This document shows, piece after piece, positions 24,639-33,970 of a stretch of 64,000 nucleotides of DNA. The stretch is from a bacterium. GTDB taxonomy: Bacteria; Chloroflexota; Dormibacteria; Dormibacterales; Dormibacteraceae. Every line of letters starts with the position of its first letter. The stretch's first letter is position 1. Below the pieces are notes generated by a model that saw only the letters and a program-made list of their open reading frames with translations, was not told where the DNA came from and made no database searches. Both the position numbers and the translations under genes were made by a program. The stretch is taken from positions 124,001 to 188,000 of the forward strand of contig SCQL01000031.1 in NCBI GenBank assembly GCA_004299235.1, given 5' to 3'.

Positions 24639-25115
24639 TTACCGCCCTCTGTCGTCGATTTCGACGATCATCTCGATCTCCACGGAGATGCGCATCGGGA
24701 GCGCTCCCAGACCCACCGCCGAGCGCGCGTGTGCGCCTCGCTTGCCGAAGATCTCGACCAGGAGGTCGGAGGCCCCGTTGATCACCTCCGGCTGTCGACT
24801 GAAGTTCGGATCGCTGTTGACCATTCCGAGCAGCTTCACGATCCGCGTCACCCGGTCGAGCGATCCGATCTCGGCCTTGAGCGAGGCCAGGGAGTTGATG
24901 ATCGTCAGCCGGGCCGATTCGTACCCCTGCTCGACGGAGACCTCACTCTCGACCTTGCCGATGTATTGATAGCTTCCGTCGCGGTAGGGGCCATGACCGG
25001 AAACGAACACGAGGTTGCCGCTCGTGACCGCGCCCACGTATGTCGCGATGGGGGGCGCCGGCGCCGGAAGTTGCAATCCGAGCTGAATCAATCTCTCTTC
25101 TGCACTGTCAGCCAT
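24639..25115 (-). CDS. RidA (YjgF/YER057c) family protein
   Basis: 158 aa. Typical features include VFVSGHGPYRDG near the N-terminus and ARSAVGLGALPMRISVEIE with the conserved Arg near the C-terminus. RidA proteins hydrolyse reactive enamine/imine intermediates; some subfamilies serve specific catabolic routes. It is in line with the M24, amidase and hydrolase genes (108-bp and 123-bp gaps), supporting a nitrogen-compound pathway. Confidence 0.88.
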   Translation of the reverse strand: MADSAEERLIQLGLQLPAPAPPIATYVGAVTSGNLVFVSGHGPYRDGSYQYIGKVESEVSVEQGYESARLTIINSLASLKAEIGSLDRVTRIVKLLGMVNSDPNFSRQPEVINGASDLLVEIFGKRGAHARSAVGLGALPMRISVEIEMIVEIDDRGR

Positions 25116-25238
25116 GGCTCTTGCTCCCTTGTGATGTCATGAATCCGGGTGGGCTTGGAAGTGGATCAGGCCATTGATCCGCCGGCGCCGGCGGGAGGCG
25201 GAGCCGCCGGCGTCGAGCACCGGGCATCGGCGCGGTCA

Positions 25239-26063
25239 TCAAATTCTGGGGGCGGTGTCCGCGAGAAACCGAAGCGTGAGCTCATTGAATTCGGGGGCCA
25301 GTTCGAAGAACGCATTGTGGCTGGATCGTGAGCCCTGGAAGACATGCAGGCGGCTGCCGGCGATTTCTTGATGGACAGCTCGGCCGTAGCGAGTCGGGAC
25401 CTGCCAATCCATCTCTCCTGACGTGATCAGCGTGGGCACCTTGATGTTGTGCAACCGGTCGAGGGAGTCATGCATGAGGTCGGCATGGAGGTGCCCCCGC
25501 AGCGTGACATGGGTCGGCGCGTAGGGATCGCGAAGGAATTGCGCCTCTTCCGCCGCCATTGCCCGTGGGTCCCGGTTGAGAAAGTCGGCGCTGTAGATCC
25601 AGACGTTGTCGGTGTGGAAGTACGCGTCGAGCGTGGGCCGTTCCAAAAGGTACTGGAGGCTCTCGAAGACACGACGCAGCCAGTCGTCGGTGCGCCCCCA
25701 GGTGCAGTGCAGCTGGAGGGAGGCCACCTTGTCCGGGTGGTTGATGGCCAGCTCCTGAGCAATGGCTGAGCCCAACGACATGCCCGACACATGGCAGACG
25801 CCGACACCCAGGCAATCCAGCAGGGCAGCCACGTCATCCGCCATCCCTCGGGCGCTGTAGCTCCCTGGGTCTTCCGGCCGATCGGTTCGCCCGGTACCCC
25901 GTTGATCAAAGGTGATGACTCGGAAATTGGCGGCATACGCCTGCGCGGTCGCGTCCCACGGAGTGTGGTCGGCGCCGGTGCCCATGATCAGCACGATGGG
26001 CTCCCCCTCACCAACGGTTTGGTAGAACATCGAAATGCCGGTGGACAGAGATACGTTTGGCAC
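25239..26063 (-). CDS. Alpha/beta hydrolase
   Basis: About 274 aa. Nucleophile elbow SGMSLGSAIAQ, acid in GEMDWQVPTRYG and His in SRSSHNAFFELAP form a catalytic triad; FDQRGTGRTDRP follows strand 4. The fold is that of esterases and 3-oxoadipate enol-lactonase-like enzymes. GTG 26063 gives a normal N-terminus but lacks a good ribosome-binding site; ATG 26030 is the alternative. It is divergent from the FadR-type gene at 26286, with two palindromes between. Confidence 0.82.
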   Translation of the reverse strand: MPNVSLSTGISMFYQTVGEGEPIVLIMGTGADHTPWDATAQAYAANFRVITFDQRGTGRTDRPEDPGSYSARGMADDVAALLDCLGVGVCHVSGMSLGSAIAQELAINHPDKVASLQLHCTWGRTDDWLRRVFESLQYLLERPTLDAYFHTDNVWIYSADFLNRDPRAMAAEEAQFLRDPYAPTHVTLRGHLHADLMHDSLDRLHNIKVPTLITSGEMDWQVPTRYGRAVHQEIAGSRLHVFQGSRSSHNAFFELAPEFNELTLRFLADTAPRI

Positions 26064-26088
26064 CCGGACATTATTGGTGGCAGGGGTC

Positions 26089-26108
26089 AACTGGTCAAGC
26101 CACTTGAC
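26089..26108. promoter_or_regulatory. Candidate operator 1 for the FadR-type regulator
   Basis: GTCAAG-CCA-CTTGAC at 26094-26108 is a perfect inverted repeat. The overlapping 17-mer at 26089-26105 matches the E. coli FadR consensus AACTGGTCnnACCAGTT-type site well (AACTGGTC at the left, CCA and TT at the right). It lies 26-45 bp before the hydrolase start. Confidence 0.5.
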
Positions 26109-26163
26109 TGGCTGGGCGAGCTCTACGCCCGCCGGCGCGAGCAGCGAAACGTGGCTTGGATTG

Positions 26164-26184
26164 ACAGGTGGCCAGGCCACTTGT
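26164..26184. promoter_or_regulatory. Candidate operator 2 for the FadR-type regulator
   Basis: Arms ACAGGTGGCC and GGCCACTTGT around a central A pair at 9 of 10 positions. It shares the half-site CCACTTG with operator 1 and lies 102 bp before the regulator start, so the two sites could control both divergent genes. Confidence 0.5.
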
Positions 26185-26285
26185 AGCATCTCGGCCAAGG
26201 ACCTTTCCCACGCGCCCAAAGCCATCCGGAACGGGCCGGCAAGATGCGAATCACAATTGGCGACGCACGGGCGCGGTGATCTCCA

Positions 26286-27068
26286 TTGGCCTTTGAAAAG
26301 ATCCAGCGGCGCACGGTTCCCGACGAAGCCATCCGGCAGATCAAAGCTCTGGTGGCGTCCGGAGAGCTCGAGCCGGGTCACAAATTGCCGTCGGAGCGAA
26401 CCCTGTCCGAGATGCTCGGTCTGTCCCGGCCATCGCTGCGCGAAGCCATCAGAGCCCTGGGTGCGTTGGGAATTCTTGAAATCAGGCAGGGCAGCGGCAC
26501 CTACGTAACCAGCCTCAGCGCCGAATTGCTGGCCCATCCACTCAGCTTCGTCCTGGCCAGCAACATCCCAGCGCTCCAGGGTCTATTCGAGGTGCGGCTG
26601 ATGCTCGAGGTCGGCGCGGCGAGGTCCGCCGCGGCACGGATAACCGATGCCGATCTGAAGCGCATCAAGACCCTGACCAGCCAGCTGCCAGGTCAGATCG
26701 GCGACCTGGAGCGATTCATTGAAGGCGACATCGCCTTCCATCAGATGATCCACGAAGCCTCGGGCAACGCGGTACTGGTGGCGCTCATGGAGAGCCTCGT
26801 GATCCTGGGCAAGGGGAGCCGGATGCTGACGGCCAAGCGTCGGGAGATCCGGGAGCGGACCCTGGCCGAGCACCGTCAGATCTACAGGGCGCTCAAGGCA
26901 CATGACCCCGATGCCGCCGCGGCGGCGATGGCCGCCCACCTGCGGCACGTGCGGGACGAGTTGGGGAGTGATCAGCCGGCGCAACCGCCGCCGGCGGGTC
27001 AGCGACGCCCGGCCGGGGCGCTCAGCAAGGGCCGGGGCCGAAAACCTGTCCGTTCCGGCGATCGGTGA
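26286..27068 (+). CDS. FadR-subfamily GntR regulator
   Basis: 260 aa. N-terminal GntR winged helix (LPSERTLSEMLGLSRPSLREAIRAL, then IRQGSGTYV) and C-terminal FCD domain. Its metal-site residues are seen in GDIAFHQMIH, AEHRQIYR and AAHLRHV. The C-terminus has a basic, Pro-rich tail. Start TTG 26286. It is divergent from the hydrolase/RidA/M24/amidase genes and probably represses them until a small acid is bound; the FAH-family gene follows convergently. Confidence 0.88.
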   Translation: MAFEKIQRRTVPDEAIRQIKALVASGELEPGHKLPSERTLSEMLGLSRPSLREAIRALGALGILEIRQGSGTYVTSLSAELLAHPLSFVLASNIPALQGLFEVRLMLEVGAARSAAARITDADLKRIKTLTSQLPGQIGDLERFIEGDIAFHQMIHEASGNAVLVALMESLVILGKGSRMLTAKRREIRERTLAEHRQIYRALKAHDPDAAAAAMAAHLRHVRDELGSDQPAQPPPAGQRRPAGALSKGRGRKPVRSGDR

Positions 27069-27098
27069 TTCGACTCGAGGTCCCCACCCAAGACGGGC

Positions 27099-28016
27099 TC
27101 AGCGTCCGGAGTCGAGGTCCGCGGAACCCTCCAGCGCGACGGCGCCTCGAACCGGGTTGCGGATCGTGCCCACGCGCTCGATCTCGACTTCCACGGTGTC
27201 CCCCGGCTTGAGATAGACGGGCGGCCGCCGGGTGAAACCGACCCCTGCCGGCGTCCCCGTCGCGATGACATCACCGGGCTCGAGGGTCATCAGCGAGCTG
27301 ATGAAGGCGATGGTGGCGGCCACCGAGAACATCATCAGGGCGGTGCTCGCCTGCTGCATGACGTCGCCGTTGACACGCGTCGTCAGGAGGAGATTCTGGG
27401 GATCGGAGATGTCCTCCGCCAGCGCCATGCCTGGACCCATCGGAGCGAAGGTGTCGAGCGCCTTGCCGGCGGTCCACTGGCTCGTGACGAACTGGACATC
27501 CCGCGCGCTGACGTCATTGAAGCACGCGTAGCCCGCGACACAGCTCATCGCGTCCTGCTCACTGACGTCCTTGCAGCGCCTGCCGATCACGACGGCCAGC
27601 TCGCCTTCGAAATCAATTTCCCGGGAGCTGGCAGGCAGCCTGATCGGATCAGCCGGGCCGACCAGGCTGTTGCGGAATTTGGGGAACAGGATCGGAGCCT
27701 TGGGGACCTCCATCGACACCTCACCGACGTGGGCGAAGTAGTTGAGCCCAAGGCACAGGATCTTGTCCGGATCCGGTACCGGCGGACCGACGGCAAGTTC
27801 CTCCAGGCGCAGAGTGCCGGCCGCGCCCGAAGCGAGGAGCTTTCTGGCCGCCGCGGCCGCCGCCTTGAGCGCATCGGGCCCCGCCTCCAGAAGGCTCCTG
27901 GCCTCGCTGCCGCAAGCCGAGAGCTGCACACCGCAAGCGGCCACTGGAACCAGCGCTGCGTTCTCGCTGAAGCCGGCTCGCCAGCGACCGTCGTGGGCAT
28001 AGCTGATCAGGTTCAC
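27099..28016 (-). CDS. Fumarylacetoacetate hydrolase-family enzyme
   Basis: 305 aa. The C-terminal catalytic domain has the Glu/Glu/Asp metal site (IDFEGELAVVIG; CFNDVSARD), plus LDTFAPMGPG and IATGTPAGVG. The family includes hydrolases, decarboxylases and isomerases of 2-oxo or acylpyruvate acids. The N-terminal 90 residues are variable. It diverges from the acyl-CoA ligase over 92 bp and runs towards the FadR-type gene. Confidence 0.9.
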   Translation of the reverse strand: MNLISYAHDGRWRAGFSENAALVPVAACGVQLSACGSEARSLLEAGPDALKAAAAAARKLLASGAAGTLRLEELAVGPPVPDPDKILCLGLNYFAHVGEVSMEVPKAPILFPKFRNSLVGPADPIRLPASSREIDFEGELAVVIGRRCKDVSEQDAMSCVAGYACFNDVSARDVQFVTSQWTAGKALDTFAPMGPGMALAEDISDPQNLLLTTRVNGDVMQQASTALMMFSVAATIAFISSLMTLEPGDVIATGTPAGVGFTRRPPVYLKPGDTVEVEIERVGTIRNPVRGAVALEGSADLDSGR

Positions 28017-28041
28017 ATTGTGATTTTATTGGAACCACAAT
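28017..28041. promoter_or_regulatory. Inverted repeat in the FAH/ligase divergent promoter region
   Basis: ATTGTG (28017-28022) and CACAAT (28036-28041) flank a notably AT-rich 13-bp spacer, directly upstream of the FAH start. It is a candidate operator or promoter for the divergent pair. Confidence 0.35.
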
Positions 28042-28108
28042 CTCGACCAGGACTTTGGCGGCCGCCGTCAGCGCTCGTCTATCATGACCCTCTGCTTGGG
28101 CGAAGCCG

Positions 28109-29659
28109 GTGAACCTCGGCCTTTCAATCCACCACCACGCGATCCGGCACCCTGATCGCCCCGCGGTCGTAGCAGACGGGTTCCGACGCACCTATCGCGA
28201 GCTCGACGCACGCTCGAACCGGATCGCGCACATGCTGCTCGGGCGGTACGGCGTCAATCGCGGAATGCGCGTCGCCTACCTGATGCCCAACCGTCCGGAG
28301 ATCCCCGAGCTGCTCGCGGGAATATTGAAGCTCGGCGCCATCGCCGTGCCCATCAACTTCCGCCTCGAGCTCTCCGACCTGGCCGCTCTCTGCGACAGCG
28401 CCTTGCCGCACGTAATGGTCACGGATTCGGCCACCGCCGCAAGCGCCCAATCGGTGGCGGAGGCCCGGGGCATTCCCCTGGTCGTGATCGACGCGGAGGA
28501 GACCGGAAACGACCTCGAACGATCGAGCGCCGAATTCTCGGCCGGCTTTGCCTCGATCCCCAGCTCGGACGATGCCTGCATCCTGTACACGAGTGGGACG
28601 ACGGGGCTGCCCAAGGGCGCCGCCTTCACCCATCTCGCGGTCATGCATCACGCCGCCAACTTCGCGCTGGAGTGCGAGGTGAACGGTGCCAGCCGGTACC
28701 TGGTCAGCCTGCCGCACCATGTCAGCGTGACGGTGGGATTTGCACCCTGCTTCTACGTCGGCGCGACGATCGTCATGACCGAGGTCAGATCATTCGACGG
28801 CGAGCGCTTTCTGCGCACCGTGAACGACCACGCGGTCACCCATACCGAGATCGTGCCCACCCAGCTCTACAGGGTGCTCAAATCCGGTCGCGGTGGCAAG
28901 GCCTCGATCCCTTCGATCCACACCATCGCATACGGGTCCGCCCCGGCAGCCCCCGACCGGGTCGCCGAGATGATCGAGCGATTCGGCCCCGTGCTGACGC
29001 AGCTCTACGGGATGACGGAGATTGGAGGCATCGGAACCACCCTCCGCAAGCACGAGCACGTCGAGGCGCTGCGGGGCGACAGGTCCCGGCTGTCGTCGGC
29101 CGGCCAGCCGTCCTACGGCATGCACGTACGCGTGGTCTCGGATGCGGGAGAGGATGCCGACGCGGGAGCGCGCGGCGAAGTCTGGTTCAGCAGTTCCTAC
29201 ATGATGCGCGGCTACTGGCAGGACCCGGAACAGACGGCGGCCACCATCGTCGACGGTTACCTGCGCTCCGGCGACATTGGTGAGATGCGCGATGGCTTCC
29301 TCTATCTGGTCGATCGCAAGAAGGATCTCATCGTGCGTGGCGGCCAGAACCTGAGCAGCAAGGAGATCGAGGAGGTGCTGTTCCAGCACCCCGGTGTCTT
29401 TGAGGCGGCGGTGATCGCAGCCCCGGACCCGGAGTGGGGCGAGCAGGCCGTCGCCGTCATCGTCGCGCGAGGCGAGCCCGTGAGCGCCGATGAGCTGCGG
29501 GCGTTCTGCTCCGACCGCGGTTTGAGTCGCTTCAAAACACCGACGCGCTTCGAGTTCATCGATTCGCTGCCGAAGAACGGCAGCGGCAAGGTGGCCAAGG
29601 CCGAGCTGCGCGAGCGCTATCGCGGCGAGGCGGGACCGGCTCCGCTGGTCGGTCGCTGA
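28109..29659 (+). CDS. Acyl-CoA synthetase (AMP-forming)
   Basis: 516 aa, GTG start. ANL-family motifs are complete: ILYTSGTTGLPKGAAFTH (P-loop), YGMTEIGG, YLRSGDIGEM, VDRKKDLIVRGGQNLSSKEIEE, and the C-terminal lysine in PKNGSGKVAK. It activates a carboxylic acid to acyl-AMP and then acyl-CoA; the acid is unknown. It meets the IlvD-type gene head-on with 13 bp between stops. Confidence 0.9.
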   Translation: MNLGLSIHHHAIRHPDRPAVVADGFRRTYRELDARSNRIAHMLLGRYGVNRGMRVAYLMPNRPEIPELLAGILKLGAIAVPINFRLELSDLAALCDSALPHVMVTDSATAASAQSVAEARGIPLVVIDAEETGNDLERSSAEFSAGFASIPSSDDACILYTSGTTGLPKGAAFTHLAVMHHAANFALECEVNGASRYLVSLPHHVSVTVGFAPCFYVGATIVMTEVRSFDGERFLRTVNDHAVTHTEIVPTQLYRVLKSGRGGKASIPSIHTIAYGSAPAAPDRVAEMIERFGPVLTQLYGMTEIGGIGTTLRKHEHVEALRGDRSRLSSAGQPSYGMHVRVVSDAGEDADAGARGEVWFSSSYMMRGYWQDPEQTAATIVDGYLRSGDIGEMRDGFLYLVDRKKDLIVRGGQNLSSKEIEEVLFQHPGVFEAAVIAAPDPEWGEQAVAVIVARGEPVSADELRAFCSDRGLSRFKTPTRFEFIDSLPKNGSGKVAKAELRERYRGEAGPAPLVGR

Positions 29660-29672
29660 CCGCCGGCGGCGT

Positions 29673-31430
29673 CTACCACCCGCCGATCCAGCCCGACAGA
29701 ATCCCGTGAGGCTCGCTTTCAGCCGGCTGACCGGGAACCTTGCGCAGGAAATCGAAGTCGCATCCCTGATCGCTCTGCAGGACGTGCTCGAGATAGAGCC
29801 GTCCGTATCCACGGCTGTACTTGGGCTTCGGCGGGGTCCACGCGCGCCGGCGGCGCTCGAGTTCTGAGCTCGGGACGTCCAGATCGATCCGGCCCGCTTC
29901 GACGTCGATGAGGATCGGGTCTCCGTCTCGCACGAACGCGAGCGGGCCGCCGGCGGCGGACTCCGGCGCGACATGGAGCACGACGGTGCCGAACGCGGTG
30001 CCGCTCATGCGCGCGTCCGAGATCCGGACCAAATCGGAGATGCCCTGTTGCAACAGCTTCCTCGGGATGGGAATCTGACCCCACTCGGGCATCCCGGGGC
30101 CGCCCCGCGGCCCCGCGTTCTTGAGCACCAGGACTGAAGTCGCATCCACGGGCAGCTCGGGGGCATCGATGCGCGCCGCCAGGTCGTGGATGTCCTCGAA
30201 GACGACGGCCGTCCCCCGATGGCGGAGCAGATGCGGCGATGCGGCGCTGACCTTGATGACCGCCCCAGCCGGCGCCAGGCTTCCCCTCAGCACGGTGATC
30301 GCGCCCTTGGGATGCAGCGGCGCCTCGAGTGCCGCGATCACGTCCCGGTCGGTGGTCGGGTCGGCGGAGATCTGCTCGCCGATCGGCCTGCCGGTGATGG
30401 TGACGGCATCCAGGTGCAGCAGCGCCGCCAGCTCCCGCATCAGTGCGGGAACTCCGCCGGCCCGGTAGAACTGCTCCATGAGGTGACTGCCGCTGGGCCG
30501 CAGATTGACCAGCACCGGAGTTCGCCGGCTGATCTCCGCAAACCGCTCCAGCGGCAGATCGACCCCCACCCGGCCGGCCAGCGCCAGCAGATGCACCACG
30601 GCGTTGGTCGAGCCGCCCAGGGCCATGAGCACGGTGATCGCGTTGTCGAATGCCTTGGCATTCAGGATTTGCGAGGGTCGCGGGCCGTCGTGGGCCAGCC
30701 CGACCGCGCGCCGGCCGGCTGCTTCCGCGCTCACGTAGCGGCGTGCGTCGACGGCGGGGATCGCGCTCGACCCGGGCAGCGACAGGCCCAGCGCCTCGAC
30801 GATCGCGCTCATCGTGGAGGCGGTGCCCATCTCGTTGCAGTGCCCGGTGGATGGGATCAGGGCGGCCTCCAGGTCGTCATAATCGCGTTCACTGATCCGG
30901 CCGGCGCGATAGTCGTCCGTGTAATGCCAGAGATCGGTGCCCACGCCCAGGCTCCGGCCCCTGAATGAGCCCGCCTCCGACGGCCCACCCGTGACCATCA
31001 GCGCCGGCAGGTCAACACTGGCGGCTCCCATCAGCTGCGCCGGGATGGTCTTGTCGCAGCCGGCCACCAGGACGATCGCATCGAAGGGGTTGGAGCGGAT
31101 CGATTCCTCGACGTCCATGGCCATCAGGTTGCGAAAGAGCATCGTCGTCGGCTTCATCAGGTTCTCGCCGAGCGAGATGGTGGGGAACTCCAGCGGCAGC
31201 CCCCCGGCGGCCAGGACCCCACGCTTGACGGCCTGGGCGAGCGCCCGGAAGTGCAGGTTGCAGTTGACCACCTCGCTCCAGGAGTTGCAGATGCCCACCA
31301 CCGGCCGGCCGGCAAGGCCCTCGGTGGAGATCCCCTCGGAACGCAACGAGGCTCGGTGCAGGAGGCCGCTGACGTCATGGGATCCGAACCAGCGCTGGCT
31401 TCGCAGCCCCCCGGCCTTGCCGCTCATCAC
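29673..31430 (-). CDS. IlvD/Edd-family dehydratase, sugar-acid type
   Basis: 585 aa. The three Fe-S cysteines are in VGICNSWSE, VAGCDKTIP and STGHCNEMGTAST. Length and the short C-terminus (YSRGYGRLYLEHVLQ...) fit pentonate/hexonate dehydratases (L-arabonate, D-xylonate, related) better than the amino-acid enzyme IlvD. It removes water from an aldonic acid to give a 2-keto-3-deoxy acid. Last gene of the thirteen-gene operon; its start overlaps the HD gene by four bases. A DapA-type aldolase in the same operon could use the product. Confidence 0.85.
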   Translation of the reverse strand: MMSGKAGGLRSQRWFGSHDVSGLLHRASLRSEGISTEGLAGRPVVGICNSWSEVVNCNLHFRALAQAVKRGVLAAGGLPLEFPTISLGENLMKPTTMLFRNLMAMDVEESIRSNPFDAIVLVAGCDKTIPAQLMGAASVDLPALMVTGGPSEAGSFRGRSLGVGTDLWHYTDDYRAGRISERDYDDLEAALIPSTGHCNEMGTASTMSAIVEALGLSLPGSSAIPAVDARRYVSAEAAGRRAVGLAHDGPRPSQILNAKAFDNAITVLMALGGSTNAVVHLLALAGRVGVDLPLERFAEISRRTPVLVNLRPSGSHLMEQFYRAGGVPALMRELAALLHLDAVTITGRPIGEQISADPTTDRDVIAALEAPLHPKGAITVLRGSLAPAGAVIKVSAASPHLLRHRGTAVVFEDIHDLAARIDAPELPVDATSVLVLKNAGPRGGPGMPEWGQIPIPRKLLQQGISDLVRISDARMSGTAFGTVVLHVAPESAAGGPLAFVRDGDPILIDVEAGRIDLDVPSSELERRRRAWTPPKPKYSRGYGRLYLEHVLQSDQGCDFDFLRKVPGQPAESEPHGILSGWIGGW

Positions 31431-32092
31431 TCCGTCCGACCCAAGTCGCGATGAGGTCTTGGAATCGCTCTGAGCCCGTCGCTCGGCCAGGCCAGCCGGA
31501 TGGCCTGCTCCTCAGACAGTCCGGTGCGCGCCTTCGCGACCAATTCCCAGAAGGCGAAGTCGGCGTAGTGGACGGCCACCGCCTCCAGGCTGCGCTGGAT
31601 CATCTCCCCTTCTTTCGCGTGCGCGGCGCAGATGTGCGCGACCGCCTCCGGCAGTCCCACCCGCAACGCGAGGTGGACGCCGTATGCCGGATGGCGGATG
31701 GGCGGGTAGCCGGCCGCCTGGGGGCGGTTACGCCACAGGGCGGCGCGCTCCGGGTCGTATTCGAACGCCTTGCCGACGTCGTGGACGAGAGCCCCGGCGA
31801 CCAGCACGTCGCGGTCGAAGTGGATCGCGGGCAGTGTGGCCTCCATGACATCCGCGATCTGCCATGCCAGCCTGGCCACGGCACGCTGGTGGGTCAGCTG
31901 GTTCACCGAAGGATCGATCTCCGGCTCTCCCGGCACCTCCTCGATGCGAGTGAACGAGCTTTCGGCCAGCGCGAGCGCCCAGACCTCGAGCACCTTCCGG
32001 CGGAGGGCGGCATCCTGGATGAGCTCCACCTCGGGCATGGCCCTGGCGATGCGATCCACATCGGAGTCCGCCGGCCCGCCAGACTCGCTCAC
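31427..32092 (-). CDS. HD-domain protein
   Basis: 221 aa. Metal-binding HD motif in LVAGALVHDVGKAFEYD, with further His in RHPAYGVHLAL and ICAAHAKEGEM. The fold is that of HD phosphohydrolases, but small HD proteins in catabolic operons can act on other substrates. GTG 32092 has AGGGGA upstream; GTG 32113 is possible. It overlaps the dehydratase by four bases, so its role is likely in the same pathway. Function unknown. Confidence 0.75.
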   Translation of the reverse strand: MSESGGPADSDVDRIARAMPEVELIQDAALRRKVLEVWALALAESSFTRIEEVPGEPEIDPSVNQLTHQRAVARLAWQIADVMEATLPAIHFDRDVLVAGALVHDVGKAFEYDPERAALWRNRPQAAGYPPIRHPAYGVHLALRVGLPEAVAHICAAHAKEGEMIQRSLEAVAVHYADFAFWELVAKARTGLSEEQAIRLAWPSDGLRAIPRPHRDLGRTE

Positions 32093-32105
32093 TCTCCGTC
32101 CCCTA

Positions 32106-32915
32106 CTAGGCACCCCTTTGCGGTCGAGCGCCCGGCGCCGTTCGCTTTTCCCTCTGGCGCAAGAATTCGCCGATCGCCCTCGAAGGCGCGCCGCTCGCGA
32201 AAACCACGCTGGTCGCGCCGATGCTGTAGTCGATGGCGGTCATGAGATCGGTGGTCATCCACTTGGTCATGATGTCCTTCTGCATGCGCAGGGCGACGGG
32301 ATCGTGGCGCGAGATCTCGAGCGCCAGCCGCTGAGCCGTCTCGCGCAACTCGGCCTGCGGGACGACCCGGGTGCACAGCCCGATGGAGAGCGCCTCTGAG
32401 ACGCTGACGTGGCGGGCGGTGTAGATGATGTCCCGGGCTCGGCCGTGGCCGACCAGAAGCGGCAGCAACGCCGCCTCGATGGGCACCGGCGCACCCATGT
32501 TGAGTTCGGTCAGACCGAAGGCGGCGTTATCGGCCGCCACCCGGATGTCAGCGGTCATGGCCAGCACGCAGCCGCCCCCAAGGGCATAGCCGTTGACCGC
32601 CGCGATGCACGGCTTTTGCATGAGCAGCACGGAGCGGTAGGCGTGGCTCTCGAGCTCGGTGAAGTTCTGGCATGCAAGGGCGTCCATGCCCGCCATCTCG
32701 TCCACGAACACCCCGGCGCTGAACGCCCGGTCGCCAGACCCCGTCAGGACAACCGCTCGGACCAGATCGTCGCGCTCCAACCGCTGGATCGCGTCGGTGA
32801 TCTCGGTGAGGGTGCTGATCTTCAGCGTGTTGAGCTTGTCGGGCCGCTCGATGGTCAACCAGGCGACGGGCCCGTCCATCGAAACCGAGATGTCCTCATA
32901 CGTTCCTGACTTCAA
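32106..32915 (-). CDS. Enoyl-CoA hydratase/isomerase family protein
   Basis: 269 aa. Oxyanion-hole segments SGDRAFSAGVFVDEMAG and NGYALGGGCVLAMTAD define the crotonase fold. TTG 32915, with AGGAGGAG eight bases upstream, overlaps the ABC ATPase stop. One of two crotonase-fold proteins in this operon. It implies that part of the imported compound is handled as a CoA thioester, unless it is one of the non-CoA family members. Confidence 0.85.
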   Translation of the reverse strand: MKSGTYEDISVSMDGPVAWLTIERPDKLNTLKISTLTEITDAIQRLERDDLVRAVVLTGSGDRAFSAGVFVDEMAGMDALACQNFTELESHAYRSVLLMQKPCIAAVNGYALGGGCVLAMTADIRVAADNAAFGLTELNMGAPVPIEAALLPLLVGHGRARDIIYTARHVSVSEALSIGLCTRVVPQAELRETAQRLALEISRHDPVALRMQKDIMTKWMTTDLMTAIDYSIGATSVVFASGAPSRAIGEFLRQREKRTAPGARPQRGA

Positions 32916-33970
32916 CCTACTTGCTCCTCCTGCGGGGCCAGCCACTCCCCCCGCGAAAGCGGGAAATAACACGCGACCCGGTGGTCGGGATCAAGCTCGT
33001 CCAGCGGCGGTGGCTCGCCGGCGCAGACCTCGCGCGCCCGCGGGCAGCGGGTGCGGAACCGGCAGCCGCTGGGCGGCGACATCGGAGAGGGCGGATCCCC
33101 CGCGAGCAGAACGCGGGCCACGGTCCGGCGGCCCGGCAGGGACGGGACCGCGGAGAGCAACGCCGCGGTGTACGGGTGGCGAGGGTTGAGGCAGACCTCC
33201 TCCGCGGGGCCGTACTCGACGATCTTGCCCAGGAACATGATCGCGATGTTGGTGCTGATGTGCCGGACCACGCGCAGGTCGTGACTGATGAAGACGTAGG
33301 TGAGCGACAGCTTCTCCTGAAGGTCCAGGAGCAGGTTGATGATCTGAGCCTGGATCGACACGTCCAGAGCGGAAAGCGGCTCGTCGGCGACGATCAGCTC
33401 CGGTTTCAGAATGATGGCCCGCGCGATGCTTATCCGCTGGCGCTGGCCGCCGGAGAACTCATGCGGGAAGCGTTCTCCCATCCGTGGATTGAGTCCCACG
33501 AGGTCGAGAGCTTCTTTGACCCGGTCGCGGACGTCACCGCCACCGAAACCATGAGCGATCAGCGGCTCGGCGACGATCTCCCGCACCGTGGCCCGCGGAT
33601 TGAGCGAGGCGTATGGATCCTGAAAGATGGGCTGCATGTTCTTGCGGATGTGGCGTAGCTGCTGTCCGCGCAGGTGCGTGATGTCCTGGCCCTTGAAGCG
33701 GATCGTGCCCTCATCCACGTCATACAGCCGCAGGATGCAGCGGGCAAGCGTTGACTTGCCGCATCCCGTCTCACCGACCAATCCCAGTGTCTGCCCCCGA
33801 GACGCGGTGAGCGAGACATCGTCGACCGCGTGGACGCGGCGGCCGGGCTTGAAGGGCACCCCGCTCGGGACTTTGAAGTTCAGCCGCAGGCGATCCACCG
33901 CCAAAAGCGGCTCGGGCGGAGCAGTCGGTGACATCGATACCACGGTGTGGTCCACTCCCCTATCAGGCAT
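32912..33970 (-). CDS. Oligopeptide/dipeptide-type ABC ATPase (DppF/OppF-like)
   Basis: 352 aa. Walker A GETGCGKSTLAR, signature HEFSGGQRQRISIARAI, Walker B LIVADEPLSALD and switch His ISHDL. The C-terminal oligopeptide-family tail with cysteines (GCRFRTRCPRA) is present. Energises import with the neighbouring DppD-like subunit. ATG 33970 overlaps the preceding gene by 8 bp. Confidence 0.92.
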   Translation of the reverse strand: MPDRGVDHTVVSMSPTAPPEPLLAVDRLRLNFKVPSGVPFKPGRRVHAVDDVSLTASRGQTLGLVGETGCGKSTLARCILRLYDVDEGTIRFKGQDITHLRGQQLRHIRKNMQPIFQDPYASLNPRATVREIVAEPLIAHGFGGGDVRDRVKEALDLVGLNPRMGERFPHEFSGGQRQRISIARAIILKPELIVADEPLSALDVSIQAQIINLLLDLQEKLSLTYVFISHDLRVVRHISTNIAIMFLGKIVEYGPAEEVCLNPRHPYTAALLSAVPSLPGRRTVARVLLAGDPPSPMSPPSGCRFRTRCPRAREVCAGEPPPLDELDPDHRVACYFPLSRGEWLAPQEEQVG

